Source: Rhodospirillales bacterium
GTDB lineage: Bacteria > Pseudomonadota > Alphaproteobacteria > Rhodospirillales > WMHbin7
Direction of reading: 5' to 3'
NCBI GenBank assembly: GCA_016215555.1
Contig: JACRJC010000045.1
Span: 1 to 34,110 of the forward strand
DNA: 34,110 nt
The notes below the pieces were generated by a model that did no database searches, was not told the origin of the DNA, and saw nothing but the letters and a program-made list of their open reading frames with translations. Positions 1 through 7,034 of this stretch are shown here, in pieces (the first letter of the stretch is position 1; each line of letters opens with the position of its first letter). The position numbers and the translations under genes were made by a program.

Positions 1-3
1 ACT

Positions 4-108
4 CATTTCGCCGGAGCGATTTTTCGCGGGCAACAGGCGCGGAGCGCGCGGCTGTGTGGTTCACAGTAAGCGGTCCGCAACACATTGCCCGCGAAAAAGC
101 GCCCGGCC
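4..108. repeat. Dispersed hairpin repeat, left copy, unit A
   Basis: The outer ends form a near-perfect inverted repeat: arm 10-33 pairs with arm 85-107, with one small bulge and one mismatch. The first 23 bp (4-26) and last 17 bp (92-108) recur identically at 33997-34019 and 34086-34102. The two copies are almost the same length (105 and 106 bp), but their interiors differ. This suggests a family of palindromic intergenic elements whose stems are conserved while the loops are exchanged. No ORF within it looks real. Confidence 0.8.
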
Positions 109-112
109 TGCG

Positions 113-212
113 GTGGCGGCCAATCGCCATGCCGGGTTCGTCAGGCCGCTCGACCGTAGCCCCGCTACGCTCGTCGCGTTCTGCCTGCCCGGACATGGCG
201 ATTGGCCGCCAC
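113..212. repeat. Dispersed hairpin repeat, left copy, unit B
   Basis: A second inverted repeat follows unit A directly. Arm 113-136 (core GGCGGCCAATCGCCAT) pairs with arm 188-212, with one extra base in the right arm. Its stem differs from that of unit A. The loop at about 137-187, read on the minus strand, closely matches the interior of the right-hand copy at about 34022-34066; both contain AGCGTAGCGGGG followed by CTACGGT. Loop and stem modules are therefore shuffled between copies. Confidence 0.75.
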
Positions 213-270
213 GAAATGGGTCATTCATTCTGCAAACTGGTATATGGGGACAGAACGCATCGGTCAATTC

Positions 271-492
271 TCAGTGCCATGGCGTATCGACATCCTCGCA
301 ATTGGCGCCCTTGTGGTGAAGATGGCCATGGCTGGCGCTCTCGACGAAATCGAACCAGGCCAGCAGCGCCGCCTTCATCTCCTCGGGCCCGGCATGCAAG
401 GGCAGCATGCCTTCGCGATTCATCAACTCCTTCACCCGGCTCAACAAAGCCTGATGGCAACTGAGTTCCAACTGCGACTCAAGGGGCTTCAT
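271..492 (-). CDS. Small hypothetical protein (73 aa)
   Basis: I do not recognise this protein. The start at 492 is chosen because a strong ribosome binding site, GGGAGGTG, lies just upstream on the minus strand; an in-frame upstream start lacks one. The product is soluble, has no membrane segment or signal peptide, and has a His-rich patch (SHGHLHHKG) near its C-terminus. It has a well-formed initiation region and reads in the same direction as the parDE genes upstream, across a gap of about 140 bp. A helical small regulatory protein is possible, but no fold can be assigned. It could also be a chance ORF beside the repeat. Confidence 0.5.
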   Translation of the reverse strand: MKPLESQLELSCHQALLSRVKELMNREGMLPLHAGPEEMKAALLAWFDFVESASHGHLHHKGANCEDVDTPWH

Positions 493-629
493 CGTCACCT
501 CCCGAAGCGTCCGGACCGGGCTCCCCACCCCCCATCCGCCAGGGATTGCGTTAAGGGAATGTTAACACCAAGGGCGCGGGGCGGGCATGCTGGTTCGGCA
601 TGGCTGGCTGCCCCCCAGGGCTTGGGTGG

Positions 630-923
630 TTAACTGTTGAGAAGCGCCGCCACGTCCCGATAGCCGCTTAAGATGCGAACGATTTGAAGAGGCAAGATGT
701 CCTTGTAGATCACTAGATAAGAACCGACAGGCCAAAAACGCACTTTGGTCAAGGTCAGGTCCTTGCGAGAATGTCCTAACCTTGGATTTACCGCTAATCG
801 CAGACAGGTCTCTTCAACCTCTGTGACAAAACGATCTGCGGCATCGATGTTATCCGAAGCAATATAGGACCAGATATCCGCCAAATCGTTCGTTGCCAAC
901 CGGGAAAGAACGAATTCAGGCAC
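630..923 (-). CDS. parE: ParE/RelE-family toxin
   Basis: At 97 aa it has the usual ParE length. It opens with the typical FVLSRLATNDLADIWSYIA helix region, has the PRLGHSRKDL segment in the middle, and ends with the family's strand pattern (FWPVGSYLVIYK, then VRILSGYRDV). ParE toxins poison DNA gyrase, and relatives of the fold cleave mRNA on the ribosome; which applies here cannot be read from sequence. The start overlaps the end of the upstream antitoxin gene by 8 nt, so the two are translationally coupled. The final residues, ALLNS, lie after the last predicted strand. The ORF appears intact. Confidence 0.9.
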   Translation of the reverse strand: MPEFVLSRLATNDLADIWSYIASDNIDAADRFVTEVEETCLRLAVNPRLGHSRKDLTLTKVRFWPVGSYLVIYKDILPLQIVRILSGYRDVAALLNS

Positions 924-1176
924 TTCGGCGTTCCCGGCTCAAACGACGAACCGAGGCAAACGCCTCACCTGACGAAACTGTTTGCCCCCGATCGATCTCA
1001 TCTAACCCTGCCTGAATATCAACATTCAAACGATCAAGCAGAGCTTGGCGAAGCTCGTCTCGTTCAATCAACAGCCTCAATCCATCACGCACCACTTCGC
1101 TGGCGGATTGGTAGGTGCCTTTTTCCACCTTGGCCGCGATGTATTGTTCCAGTTCGGGGGGCAGCGAGACGTTCAT
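916..1176 (-). CDS. parD: ParD-family ribbon-helix-helix antitoxin
   Basis: The 86-aa product begins MNVSLPPELEQYIAAKVEKG and continues with YQSASEVVRDGLRLL, the standard ParD N-terminal ribbon-helix-helix DNA-binding domain. The C-terminal half should wrap around the toxin. I chose the start at 1176 because GTAGGAGC sits 6-7 nt upstream on the minus strand and the protein then begins exactly where the family does; a longer reading frame to 1227 adds an unrelated hydrophobic leader. ParD proteins normally repress their own operon, together with the toxin. A good promoter lies 40-70 bp upstream. Confidence 0.92.
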   Translation of the reverse strand: MNVSLPPELEQYIAAKVEKGTYQSASEVVRDGLRLLIERDELRQALLDRLNVDIQAGLDEIDRGQTVSSGEAFASVRRLSRERRSA

Positions 1177-1217
1177 GAAAGCTCCTACGACACATAAAGC
1201 CCAAAACACAATGTCCA

Positions 1218-1246
1218 AAAATAGCAATCTTTGTTATCTCGGTCAA
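1218..1246 (-). promoter_or_regulatory. Predicted sigma70 promoter of parDE
   Basis: Read on the minus strand: a -35 box TTGACC (1241-1246), a 17-bp spacer and a -10 box TATTTT (1218-1223), about 40 bp upstream of the parD start. No clear operator palindrome was seen here. Confidence 0.6.
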
Positions 1247-1500
1247 AAAAATACCTTGACACGCAGTTATAAAAAGGGGAGAAGAGGGGCTCCGGGCCGG
1301 GCGGTCGGCACGGTGGGGTGATGAGGAGATGGCACATCGCGCATTTTTCTGCCCGCTTTACATTTGAGCTGCGCAGAAAGGGTCTGAAGTGACCTGACCG
1401 CAATTACTTCAGGCTTAAGGGGCACCGGGGAACAAACCCCGGCGTTCTGTTTGTCGCATATCCCAAGGTTTTCTTTGCCTCGCCCCGTCCCTCCGCCCCC
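1247..1500. other. Intergenic region with two adjacent hairpins
   Basis: About 325 bp lie between parDE and the rpmI promoter, with no supported gene. Two perfect hairpins stand side by side: CTGAAGT (1384-1390) pairs with ACTTCAG (1406-1412), and CCGGGG (1425-1430) pairs with CCCCGG (1437-1442) across a 6-nt loop. Neither is followed by a T-run, so they are not obvious terminators. infC, which often precedes rpmI, is absent. A small RNA is possible but unproven. Confidence 0.4.
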
Positions 1501-1528
1501 TTGCAATCCTTGAAAACTCTGGTATAAC
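1501..1528 (+). promoter_or_regulatory. Predicted promoter of rpmI-rplT-pheST
   Basis: A -35 box TTGCAA (1501-1506), a 16-bp spacer and a -10 box TATAAC (1523-1528). Transcription would start near 1535, leaving a leader of about 90 nt before rpmI. The leader is GC-rich and may fold, but I could not assign a known ribosomal-protein leader. Confidence 0.6.
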
Positions 1529-1625
1529 GCGCGCTCTTATCCGGTCGCCGGGCGGATGGAGCGCTTTCGCGTTCCTCGGGCATTGCCTAGGCGGCCTTGT
1601 GCAACCTTTTGAAAAGGATAGAAAA

Positions 1626-1826
1626 ATGCCCAAGATGAAGACCAAAAGCGCGGTCAAGAAGCGCTTTAAAGTCACCGCCAGCGGCAAGCTGAAGGCCGGC
1701 GTCGCCAACAAGCGCCACGGCATGAGCAAGCGCCCCCAGAAGATGAAGCGCCAGGCCCGCGGCACTTTCGTGCTGTTCGAGGGTGACGAGCGCATCGTCA
1801 AGACCTTCATGCCCTACGCCCGCTAA
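1626..1826 (+). CDS. rpmI: 50S ribosomal protein L35
   Basis: The 66-aa product begins [20 protein letters not shown] and carries the conserved [10 protein letters not shown] segment, which identifies bacterial L35. It is strongly basic, as expected for an rRNA-binding protein of the large subunit. The start at 1626 is preceded by AAAAGGAT and gives the usual family length; a start at 1599 would add nine residues foreign to L35. It is the first gene of an apparent operon with rplT, whose start lies 11 nt beyond this stop codon, and then pheST. The common upstream partner infC is not adjacent here. Confidence 0.97.
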   Translation: MPKMKTKSAVKKRFKVTASGKLKAGVANKRHGMSKRPQKMKRQARGTFVLFEGDERIVKTFMPYAR

Positions 1827-1837
1827 GGAGACAGACC

Positions 1838-2197
1838 ATGGCCCATGTCAAGCGCGGCGTCACCACGCATGCCCGTCACAAGAAGGTTCTGAAGCTGGCC
1901 AAGGGCTATCGCGGCCGCTCCAGCACCTGCTACCGCATCGCCATCGAGAAGGTCGAGAAGGGGCTGCAATATGCCTATCGCGACCGCCGGGCCAAGAAGC
2001 GCAATTTCCGCGCCCTGTGGATCCAGCGCATCAATGCCGGCGTGCGCGAATGCGGCATGACCTACAGCCGATTTATGAACGGCCTCAAGAAGGCCGGGAT
2101 CGAGTTGGACCGCAAGGTGTTGTCCGACATGGCGATCAAGGAACCCGCGGCCTTCAAGGAACTGGTGACCCAGGCCCAGGCCGCCTTGGCCGCCTAA
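1838..2197 (+). CDS. rplT: 50S ribosomal protein L20
   Basis: The 119-aa product matches L20 along its whole length: the basic N-terminal extension [18 protein letters not shown], the [14 protein letters not shown] region and the C-terminal globular part with LWIQRINAG and [14 protein letters not shown]20 binds 23S rRNA early in large-subunit assembly, and in several bacteria it also represses its own operon translationally. A clear AAGGAG site stands about 7 nt before the ATG. The gene follows rpmI directly and is separated from pheS by a terminator-like hairpin. Confidence 0.97.
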   Translation: MAHVKRGVTTHARHKKVLKLAKGYRGRSSTCYRIAIEKVEKGLQYAYRDRRAKKRNFRALWIQRINAGVRECGMTYSRFMNGLKKAGIELDRKVLSDMAIKEPAAFKELVTQAQAALAA

Positions 2198-2226
2198 GGC
2201 AAGCGAGAGATCGCTTTCAGTTTGCG

Positions 2227-2258
2227 AAGGGGGCCTGTTCCAAACGGGCCCCTTTTTC
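2227..2258 (+). terminator. Hairpin plus T-run between rplT and pheS (terminator or attenuator)
   Basis: AAGGGGGCC (2227-2235) pairs with GGGCCCCTT (2246-2254) with one bulge or mismatch, and TTTTT follows (2253-2257). It lies between rplT and pheS on the coding strand, with no separate promoter evident after it. It could terminate part of the ribosomal-protein transcription or attenuate pheST. No Phe-rich leader peptide is visible. Confidence 0.7.
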
Positions 2259-2274
2259 ATTTAGGAAAGAGAAG

Positions 2275-3342
2275 ATGGAACAACTGAAATCGCTCACCTT
2301 GGACGAAATCGCCGCCGCCTCGACCCTGGAAGCCCTGGAAGCCGTGCGCGTCAAAGCGCTGGGCAAGAAAGGGGCTTTGACCGAGGAAATGAAGAAGCTG
2401 GGCGCGATGGGCGCCGACGAGCGCAAGGCCTTCGGGGCTTGCATCAACGAGGTCAAGGCGGCGCTGGAATCGGCGCTGGCCGAACGCAAATCATGGCTTG
2501 AAAACGCCGCCATCGACGCCCGCCTGACCGCCGAGAAAATCGACATCACCCTGCCCTGCCGCCCCGAGATCGAGGGCCGCATCCATCCCATCAGCCAGAC
2601 CATCGACGAAGTGACGGCCATCTTCGCCGAAATGGGGTTCGCGGTCGCCGAAGGCCCCGACATCGAGGACGACTTCCACAATTTCACGGCGCTCAATTTC
2701 CCGCCCGACCATCCGGCGCGCCAGATGCACGACACCTTCTTCTTCGGCGAACATGCGCCCAATGAGCGGCTGCTGCTGCGCACGCACACCTCGCCGGTGC
2801 AGGTGCGCACCATGCTGAACCAGAAGCCGCCCATCCGCGTCATCATTCCGGGCCGCACTTTCCGCTGCGATTCCGACATGACCCACACGCCGATGTTCCA
2901 TCAGGTGGAGGGGCTTCTGATCGACGAGAGCACGCATTTCGGCCATCTGAAAGGCTGCCTGATCGATTTCGTGCGCGCCTTCTTCGAGGTCGATGACGTG
3001 CCGGTGCGCTTCCGCCCTTCGTTCTTTCCCTTCACGGAACCGTCGGCCGAGGTCGATATCGGCTGCTCGCGCGAGGGCGGCGAGCTGCGCATCGGCAGAG
3101 GTGCGGGCTGGCTGGAAATTCTGGGCTGCGGCATGGTCCATCCCAATGTTCTGAGGAATTGCGGCATCGACCCCGACCAGTATCAGGGTTTCGCCTTCGG
3201 CATGGGCGTCGAGCGTTTGGCCATGCTGAAATACGGCATCCCCGATCTGCGCACCTTCTTCGACGGCGATCTGCGTTGGCTGAGACATTACGGATTCTCG
3301 CCCCAGGATGTGCCCACCCTGGCCGGAGGGCTGGCCCGATGA
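2275..3342 (+). CDS. pheS: Phenylalanine--tRNA ligase, alpha subunit
   Basis: The 355-aa product is a full-length PheS, the catalytic subunit of the (alpha-beta)2 enzyme that charges tRNA-Phe in the cytoplasm. The N-terminal ~90 residues form the tRNA-binding coiled coil. The class II catalytic core follows, with motif 2 around [20 protein letters not shown] and motif 3 [18 protein letters not shown] near the C-terminus. The start at 2275 is preceded by GGAAAGAG and follows the rplT-pheS hairpin closely. Its stop codon overlaps the pheT start (ATGA), which couples synthesis of the two subunits. All hallmark motifs are present. Confidence 0.97.
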   Translation: MEQLKSLTLDEIAAASTLEALEAVRVKALGKKGALTEEMKKLGAMGADERKAFGACINEVKAALESALAERKSWLENAAIDARLTAEKIDITLPCRPEIEGRIHPISQTIDEVTAIFAEMGFAVAEGPDIEDDFHNFTALNFPPDHPARQMHDTFFFGEHAPNERLLLRTHTSPVQVRTMLNQKPPIRVIIPGRTFRCDSDMTHTPMFHQVEGLLIDESTHFGHLKGCLIDFVRAFFEVDDVPVRFRPSFFPFTEPSAEVDIGCSREGGELRIGRGAGWLEILGCGMVHPNVLRNCGIDPDQYQGFAFGMGVERLAMLKYGIPDLRTFFDGDLRWLRHYGFSPQDVPTLAGGLAR

Positions 3343-5726
3343 AATTCACCCTCTCCTGGTTGAAGGACCATCTCGACACCACCGCCACTCTGGCCGAGAT
3401 CCTTGAGCGCCTGACCATGCTGGGGCTTGAGGTCGAAGGCGTGGAAGACCCCGCCTCGGCATTGTCGAGCTTCATCGTCGGCCATGTGGTTGAGGCCAAT
3501 CAGCATCCCAATGCCGACCGTTTGCGCGTCTGCAAGGTCGATACCGGCAAAGGAACCATTCAGGTCGTCTGCGGCGCCCCCAATGCGCGGGCCGGCCTGA
3601 AAGTGGCTCTGGCCCTGCCCGGCACCGTCATTCCCGCCAGCGGCGAGGCGCTGAAGAAAGGCGCCATTCGAGGCCAGGAAAGCCAGGGCATGATGTGCTC
3701 GAACCGCGAATTGAAGCTGGGCGAGGATCATGACGGCATCATCGAACTGGATGCCGCCACACCCATCGGCGTTCCGCTGACCGAGGTGCTGTCGCTCGAC
3801 CCCGTCATCGACATCGCCATCACCCCCAATCGCGCCGATTGTCTGGGCGTGCGCGGCGTCGCCCGCGATCTCGCCGCCGCCGGGCTCGGAACGCTAAAGC
3901 CCCTGGATACCGTGCATGTGGCGGGCAAGTTCAAAAGCGCCATCGATGTGCGCATCGACGCCCCACATGCCTGTCCCTTCTTCGTCGGACGCTCTATCCG
4001 TGGCGTGAAAAACGGCGACAGCCCGAAATGGCTGAAGGACCGTTTGACCGCCATCGGACTGCGCCCCATCTCGGCCCTGGTCGACATCACCAACTACATC
4101 ACCTTCGATCTGGCGCGCCCGCTGCACGTCTTCGACGCTGGCTTGGTGAAAGGCCCGATCACGCCGCGTCTGGCGAAAGCGGGCGAAAAGCTGGCGGCCC
4201 TGAACGGCAAGACCTATGAACTCGACGAGACGATGACCGTGATCGCCGACATGAACGGGCCCGAGGCATTGGGCGGCGTCATCGGCGGCCTGCCTTCGGG
4301 CTGCACCGAAAGCACCACCGACGTCTTTGTGGAATCGGCTTTGTTCGATCCCATCCGCACAGCCAATACCGGGCGCAAGCTGCAGGCCGATTCGGACGCC
4401 CGCTATCGCTTCGAACGCCATGTCGATCCGGAATTCGCGCAAGTCGGCATGGAAATCGCCACCCGCATGATTCTCGATCTCTGCGGCGGCGAGGCTTCCG
4501 ATCTGGTGATCGCGGGCAGCGTCCCCGATTGGAAGAAAAGCTTCGTGCTGCGCCCAGAGCGCGTGGCCCAGCATGGCGGCATCCATATCGACAAAGCCTA
4601 TATCGAACGCATTCTGATGGGGCTGGGCTGCACCGTGGCCGAACATGGCGAGGGCATTCTGGTTTCGCCGCCCTCCTGGCGGGCCGATATCGGGGCCGAG
4701 CATGATCTGGTCGAGGAAGTCATCCGCATCTACGGCTATGACCATGTCAAGGCGGTGTCGGTGCCCAAGCGCACCGCCATCACGGCGCCGGTTCTGACCC
4801 AGTTGCAAAAGCGCCGTTCGCTCATTCGCCGCACCCTGGCGGGGCGGGGCCTGAACGAAACCGTCTCCTGGTCCTTCATGCCCAAGGAACTGTCGGGTTT
4901 GTTCGGCGGCGGGGCGGATGCGTTGACGCTGGCCAATCCCATCAGTTCCGATCTCGACCAGATGCGGCCCTCGATCCTGGGCAATCTGATCCAGGCCGTT
5001 GGCCGCAATGCCGACCGCGGGCTTGGCGATCTGGGCTTGTTCGAACTGGGCCCGCAATATGCAGGCGTCAAACCGGAAGAACAGTCCTCGATGGCCACGG
5101 GCCTGCGCGCCGGCCTGATGGTGGATCGCAACTGGGCCGGGCCTTCGCGTCCCGTCGATGCCTATGACGCCAAGGCCGACGCGCTGGCCGCCCTGTCCAT
5201 CGCTCAGGTGCCGACCGACAATCTGCAAATAGAAGCCGACGCCCCTGGCTGGTACCATCCGGGCCGCTCGGGTTCGTTGAAACTGGGCCCCAAGGCGCTG
5301 GCCTGGTTCGGCGAAATTCATCCCCGCGTGCTGAAGGCGCTGGACGTCAAGGGACCAGTGGTGGGATTTGAAATCTTCCTCGATGCCCTGCCGCCGGTAA
5401 AGGCGCGCCCCAGCAAGACCAAGCCGGCGCTTAAGGCCTCGCCCTTCCAGGCTCTGGTGCGCGATTTCGCCTTCCTGGTCGATAAGACGGTGACGGCGCA
5501 GGCCGTGCTGCGCGCCGCCAAATCGGCCGACAAGGCGCTGATCGTGAAGGCCGAGCTTTTCGATCTTTACGAAGGCAAGGGCGTCGAGGAGGGCAAGAAA
5601 TCGCTGGCCATCGCGGTCACGCTGCAGCCCACCGAACGCACCCTCACAGACCCCGAGATCGAGGCCGTGGCCGCCAAGCTGGTGGAGGCGGTGTCAAAGG
5701 CGACGGGAGCTTCCTTGCGGGGGTGA
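3339..5726 (+). CDS. pheT: Phenylalanine--tRNA ligase, beta subunit
   Basis: At 795 aa this is a normal-length PheT. In order it shows the N-terminal [14 protein letters not shown] segment, an EMAP-like tRNA-binding OB fold around residues 40-150 ([18 protein letters not shown]), the B3/B4 editing domain in the middle, the B5 domain, and a C-terminal FDX-ACB anticodon-binding domain (about 700-795, [12 protein letters not shown]). The beta subunit binds tRNA and edits mischarged Tyr-tRNA-Phe. The start overlaps the pheS stop by 4 nt. The gene ends 2 bp before the stop of the convergent fitB toxin gene, an unusually tight junction. Confidence 0.97.
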   Translation: MKFTLSWLKDHLDTTATLAEILERLTMLGLEVEGVEDPASALSSFIVGHVVEANQHPNADRLRVCKVDTGKGTIQVVCGAPNARAGLKVALALPGTVIPASGEALKKGAIRGQESQGMMCSNRELKLGEDHDGIIELDAATPIGVPLTEVLSLDPVIDIAITPNRADCLGVRGVARDLAAAGLGTLKPLDTVHVAGKFKSAIDVRIDAPHACPFFVGRSIRGVKNGDSPKWLKDRLTAIGLRPISALVDITNYITFDLARPLHVFDAGLVKGPITPRLAKAGEKLAALNGKTYELDETMTVIADMNGPEALGGVIGGLPSGCTESTTDVFVESALFDPIRTANTGRKLQADSDARYRFERHVDPEFAQVGMEIATRMILDLCGGEASDLVIAGSVPDWKKSFVLRPERVAQHGGIHIDKAYIERILMGLGCTVAEHGEGILVSPPSWRADIGAEHDLVEEVIRIYGYDHVKAVSVPKRTAITAPVLTQLQKRRSLIRRTLAGRGLNETVSWSFMPKELSGLFGGGADALTLANPISSDLDQMRPSILGNLIQAVGRNADRGLGDLGLFELGPQYAGVKPEEQSSMATGLRAGLMVDRNWAGPSRPVDAYDAKADALAALSIAQVPTDNLQIEADAPGWYHPGRSGSLKLGPKALAWFGEIHPRVLKALDVKGPVVGFEIFLDALPPVKARPSKTKPALKASPFQALVRDFAFLVDKTVTAQAVLRAAKSADKALIVKAELFDLYEGKGVEEGKKSLAIAVTLQPTERTLTDPEIEAVAAKLVEAVSKATGASLRG

Positions 5727-5728
5727 AC

Positions 5729-6145
5729 CTACGCGCTGGGATCGATGATCGTGACCGGCACGTCTTGGAAATGGCGGACATTGCGGGTGGCCAGAGTGGC
5801 TTGACGCGCCAGGGCGATGCCAGCGATTTGCGTGTCTCTGAATTCCACAGTCTGACCGGCGTTCCTACGGCGCGCCGCCAGCATGGCCGCCTCTTCTGCC
5901 GCCCGGAAATCGAAGGGCAGAATGCGGCGCTGAAAATCTTCTTCAAGCGCCTGGGCAAAGGCTTTCTCCAACGCCTGGCGCTTGTGGTTGTTAGGCAAAA
6001 GTTCCAGACCGAAGCGTATCTCGAAGACCGTGATTGTCGTGATCCACAGCGATTCCGAAGACTGACGGTCCAGCCAAGACACAATGGCCGGATCAGCATC
6101 GCGCCGCATCACGGCAGATAACACATTTGTATCGAGAATAATCAT
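5729..6145 (-). CDS. fitB: PIN-domain toxin, FitB/VapC family
   Basis: The 138-aa product has the four acidic positions of a PIN ribonuclease: MIILDTNVLS near the start, the conserved Glu in TVFEIRFG, the Asp in FRDTQIAGIA, and the region TLATRNVRHFQD, where Asn stands at the common final acidic position and an Asp follows a few residues later. PIN toxins cleave RNA, often tRNA. The partner antitoxin gene overlaps its start by 4 nt, giving a classic bicistronic toxin-antitoxin operon. The sequence resembles the FitB branch closely (LELLPNNHKRQALEKAF). The gene converges on pheT with a 2-bp gap. No frameshift is apparent. Confidence 0.9.
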   Translation of the reverse strand: MIILDTNVLSAVMRRDADPAIVSWLDRQSSESLWITTITVFEIRFGLELLPNNHKRQALEKAFAQALEEDFQRRILPFDFRAAEEAAMLAARRRNAGQTVEFRDTQIAGIALARQATLATRNVRHFQDVPVTIIDPSA

Positions 6146-6390
6146 TCAGTGAAAGAGGCGGGAATTGCCGCCGTTCCCCGCATTTCCGGAATGTCTTCTT
6201 CCAGGCCGATGGCGGAAAAGCGCTGGCTTAAGCGGCTGCCCAGACGCTGCAACGGCTCGCCTTCGTCTTTCACTGCGTTCCTTAAAATGTCGCGGACTTC
6301 CTCTTCCATGCTGCGCGCATGCGAAGCCGCGCGACGCTGGAGCAGCGCCTTGACCTCCTCTTCGATATTGCGAACCACCAACTGCGCCAT
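6142..6390 (-). CDS. fitA: FitA-like ribbon-helix-helix antitoxin
   Basis: The 82-aa product begins MAQLVVRNIEEEVKALLQRRA and continues SHARSMEEEVRDILRNAV, the Arc/FitA-type ribbon-helix-helix DNA-binding domain. The C-terminal tail should neutralise the PIN toxin encoded downstream. The start at 6390 has a good ribosome binding site (GAGGA) and lies 12 bp from a perfect 22-bp palindrome that overlaps the predicted -10 box. Autorepression by the FitAB complex is therefore likely; it is known for the Neisseria homologue, whose operator also has TGnTATCA-like half-sites. Confidence 0.88.
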   Translation of the reverse strand: MAQLVVRNIEEEVKALLQRRAASHARSMEEEVRDILRNAVKDEGEPLQRLGSRLSQRFSAIGLEEDIPEMRGTAAIPASFTE

Positions 6391-6401
6391 AACATCCTCT
6401 G

Positions 6402-6440
6402 ATTTGATATCATGATATCAAATTTTTGATTGGCTTTCAA
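6402..6440 (-). promoter_or_regulatory. fitAB promoter with palindromic operator
   Basis: A perfect 22-bp palindrome (6402-6423; core TGATATCATGATATCA, two TGATATCA half-sites) lies just upstream of fitA. On the minus strand a -35 box TTGAAA (6435-6440), a 17-bp spacer and a -10 box TATCAT (6412-6417) are seen. The -10 box falls inside the palindrome, so repressor binding would block RNA polymerase. Confidence 0.8.
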
Positions 6441-6466
6441 TCTCTGTGAGACAAGTCGTTAACCTA

Positions 6467-6979
6467 CTAAAGTGGTTCGAAAAAATGTCTGTGAAGCTCT
6501 TTCAATTTGGGCTTTTCGACACCTGACGTCTTGCATTCTTGAAGAGCTGTCTCGAGGATGGCGAGGCAGGCTCTTAATAGCTCTTTATTTCGTGAAGGCT
6601 CCTCAACAGGTTCAATTGAGAACTTTCCACCGTGAAACAGATTGTTGCGGACACATCGAACCGCGAGAAAAAGCTCCTTCGCATCCTTCGGGGCAGCGAC
6701 ATCCTTCCAGCCGGGAGCGCCATTCTTGACGATCTGCTTCTTAGGTGGGACATCAAACAGCACCTTGGCAGAATTAGAATTTTGAACCGTTTGGAAAAAT
6801 GTATTCGTCAAATCGCGTGCAAAGCAATCCCACCCTGGTTCTGCAGCTGCACCTTCGGCATGACTCTTAAGGTATCCAGCCCGCTTCAGGGCAAACTCAA
6901 ATCTGGAAAAAACGGCGAAAAATTTGGTCGCTTCTTGCGGAAGGTCCTGTAACAAGTCAACTGCTGAAAAAGTTGTCAT
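6467..6979 (-). CDS. HEPN-motif protein of unknown function
   Basis: The 170-aa product is not recognised as a named family. Near residues 108-119 it has RCVRNNLFHGGK, in which R111-x4-H116 matches the catalytic motif of HEPN ribonucleases. The all-helical look of the rest, with conserved-looking aromatic helices at both ends, fits that fold. I chose the ATG at 6979, which follows GGGGGAG, over an upstream TTG. The gene is richer in A/T than the pheST block. It stands alone, 76 bp upstream of fitA on the same strand, with no nucleotidyltransferase partner. It may be an RNA-targeting defence protein or an orphan toxin. Confidence 0.6.
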   Translation of the reverse strand: MTTFSAVDLLQDLPQEATKFFAVFSRFEFALKRAGYLKSHAEGAAAEPGWDCFARDLTNTFFQTVQNSNSAKVLFDVPPKKQIVKNGAPGWKDVAAPKDAKELFLAVRCVRNNLFHGGKFSIEPVEEPSRNKELLRACLAILETALQECKTSGVEKPKLKELHRHFFEPL

Positions 6980-7034
6980 GCGCTTGACTCCCCCTTCCAC
7001 CAAGCACTCAAATGCGACCTGCCCCCCTCACCGA

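Noticed and set aside
1256..1261. Exact TTGACA on the plus strand as a promoter
   Set aside because: No -10 box lies at 15-19 bp; the A/T-rich TATAAA begins only about 7 bp downstream.
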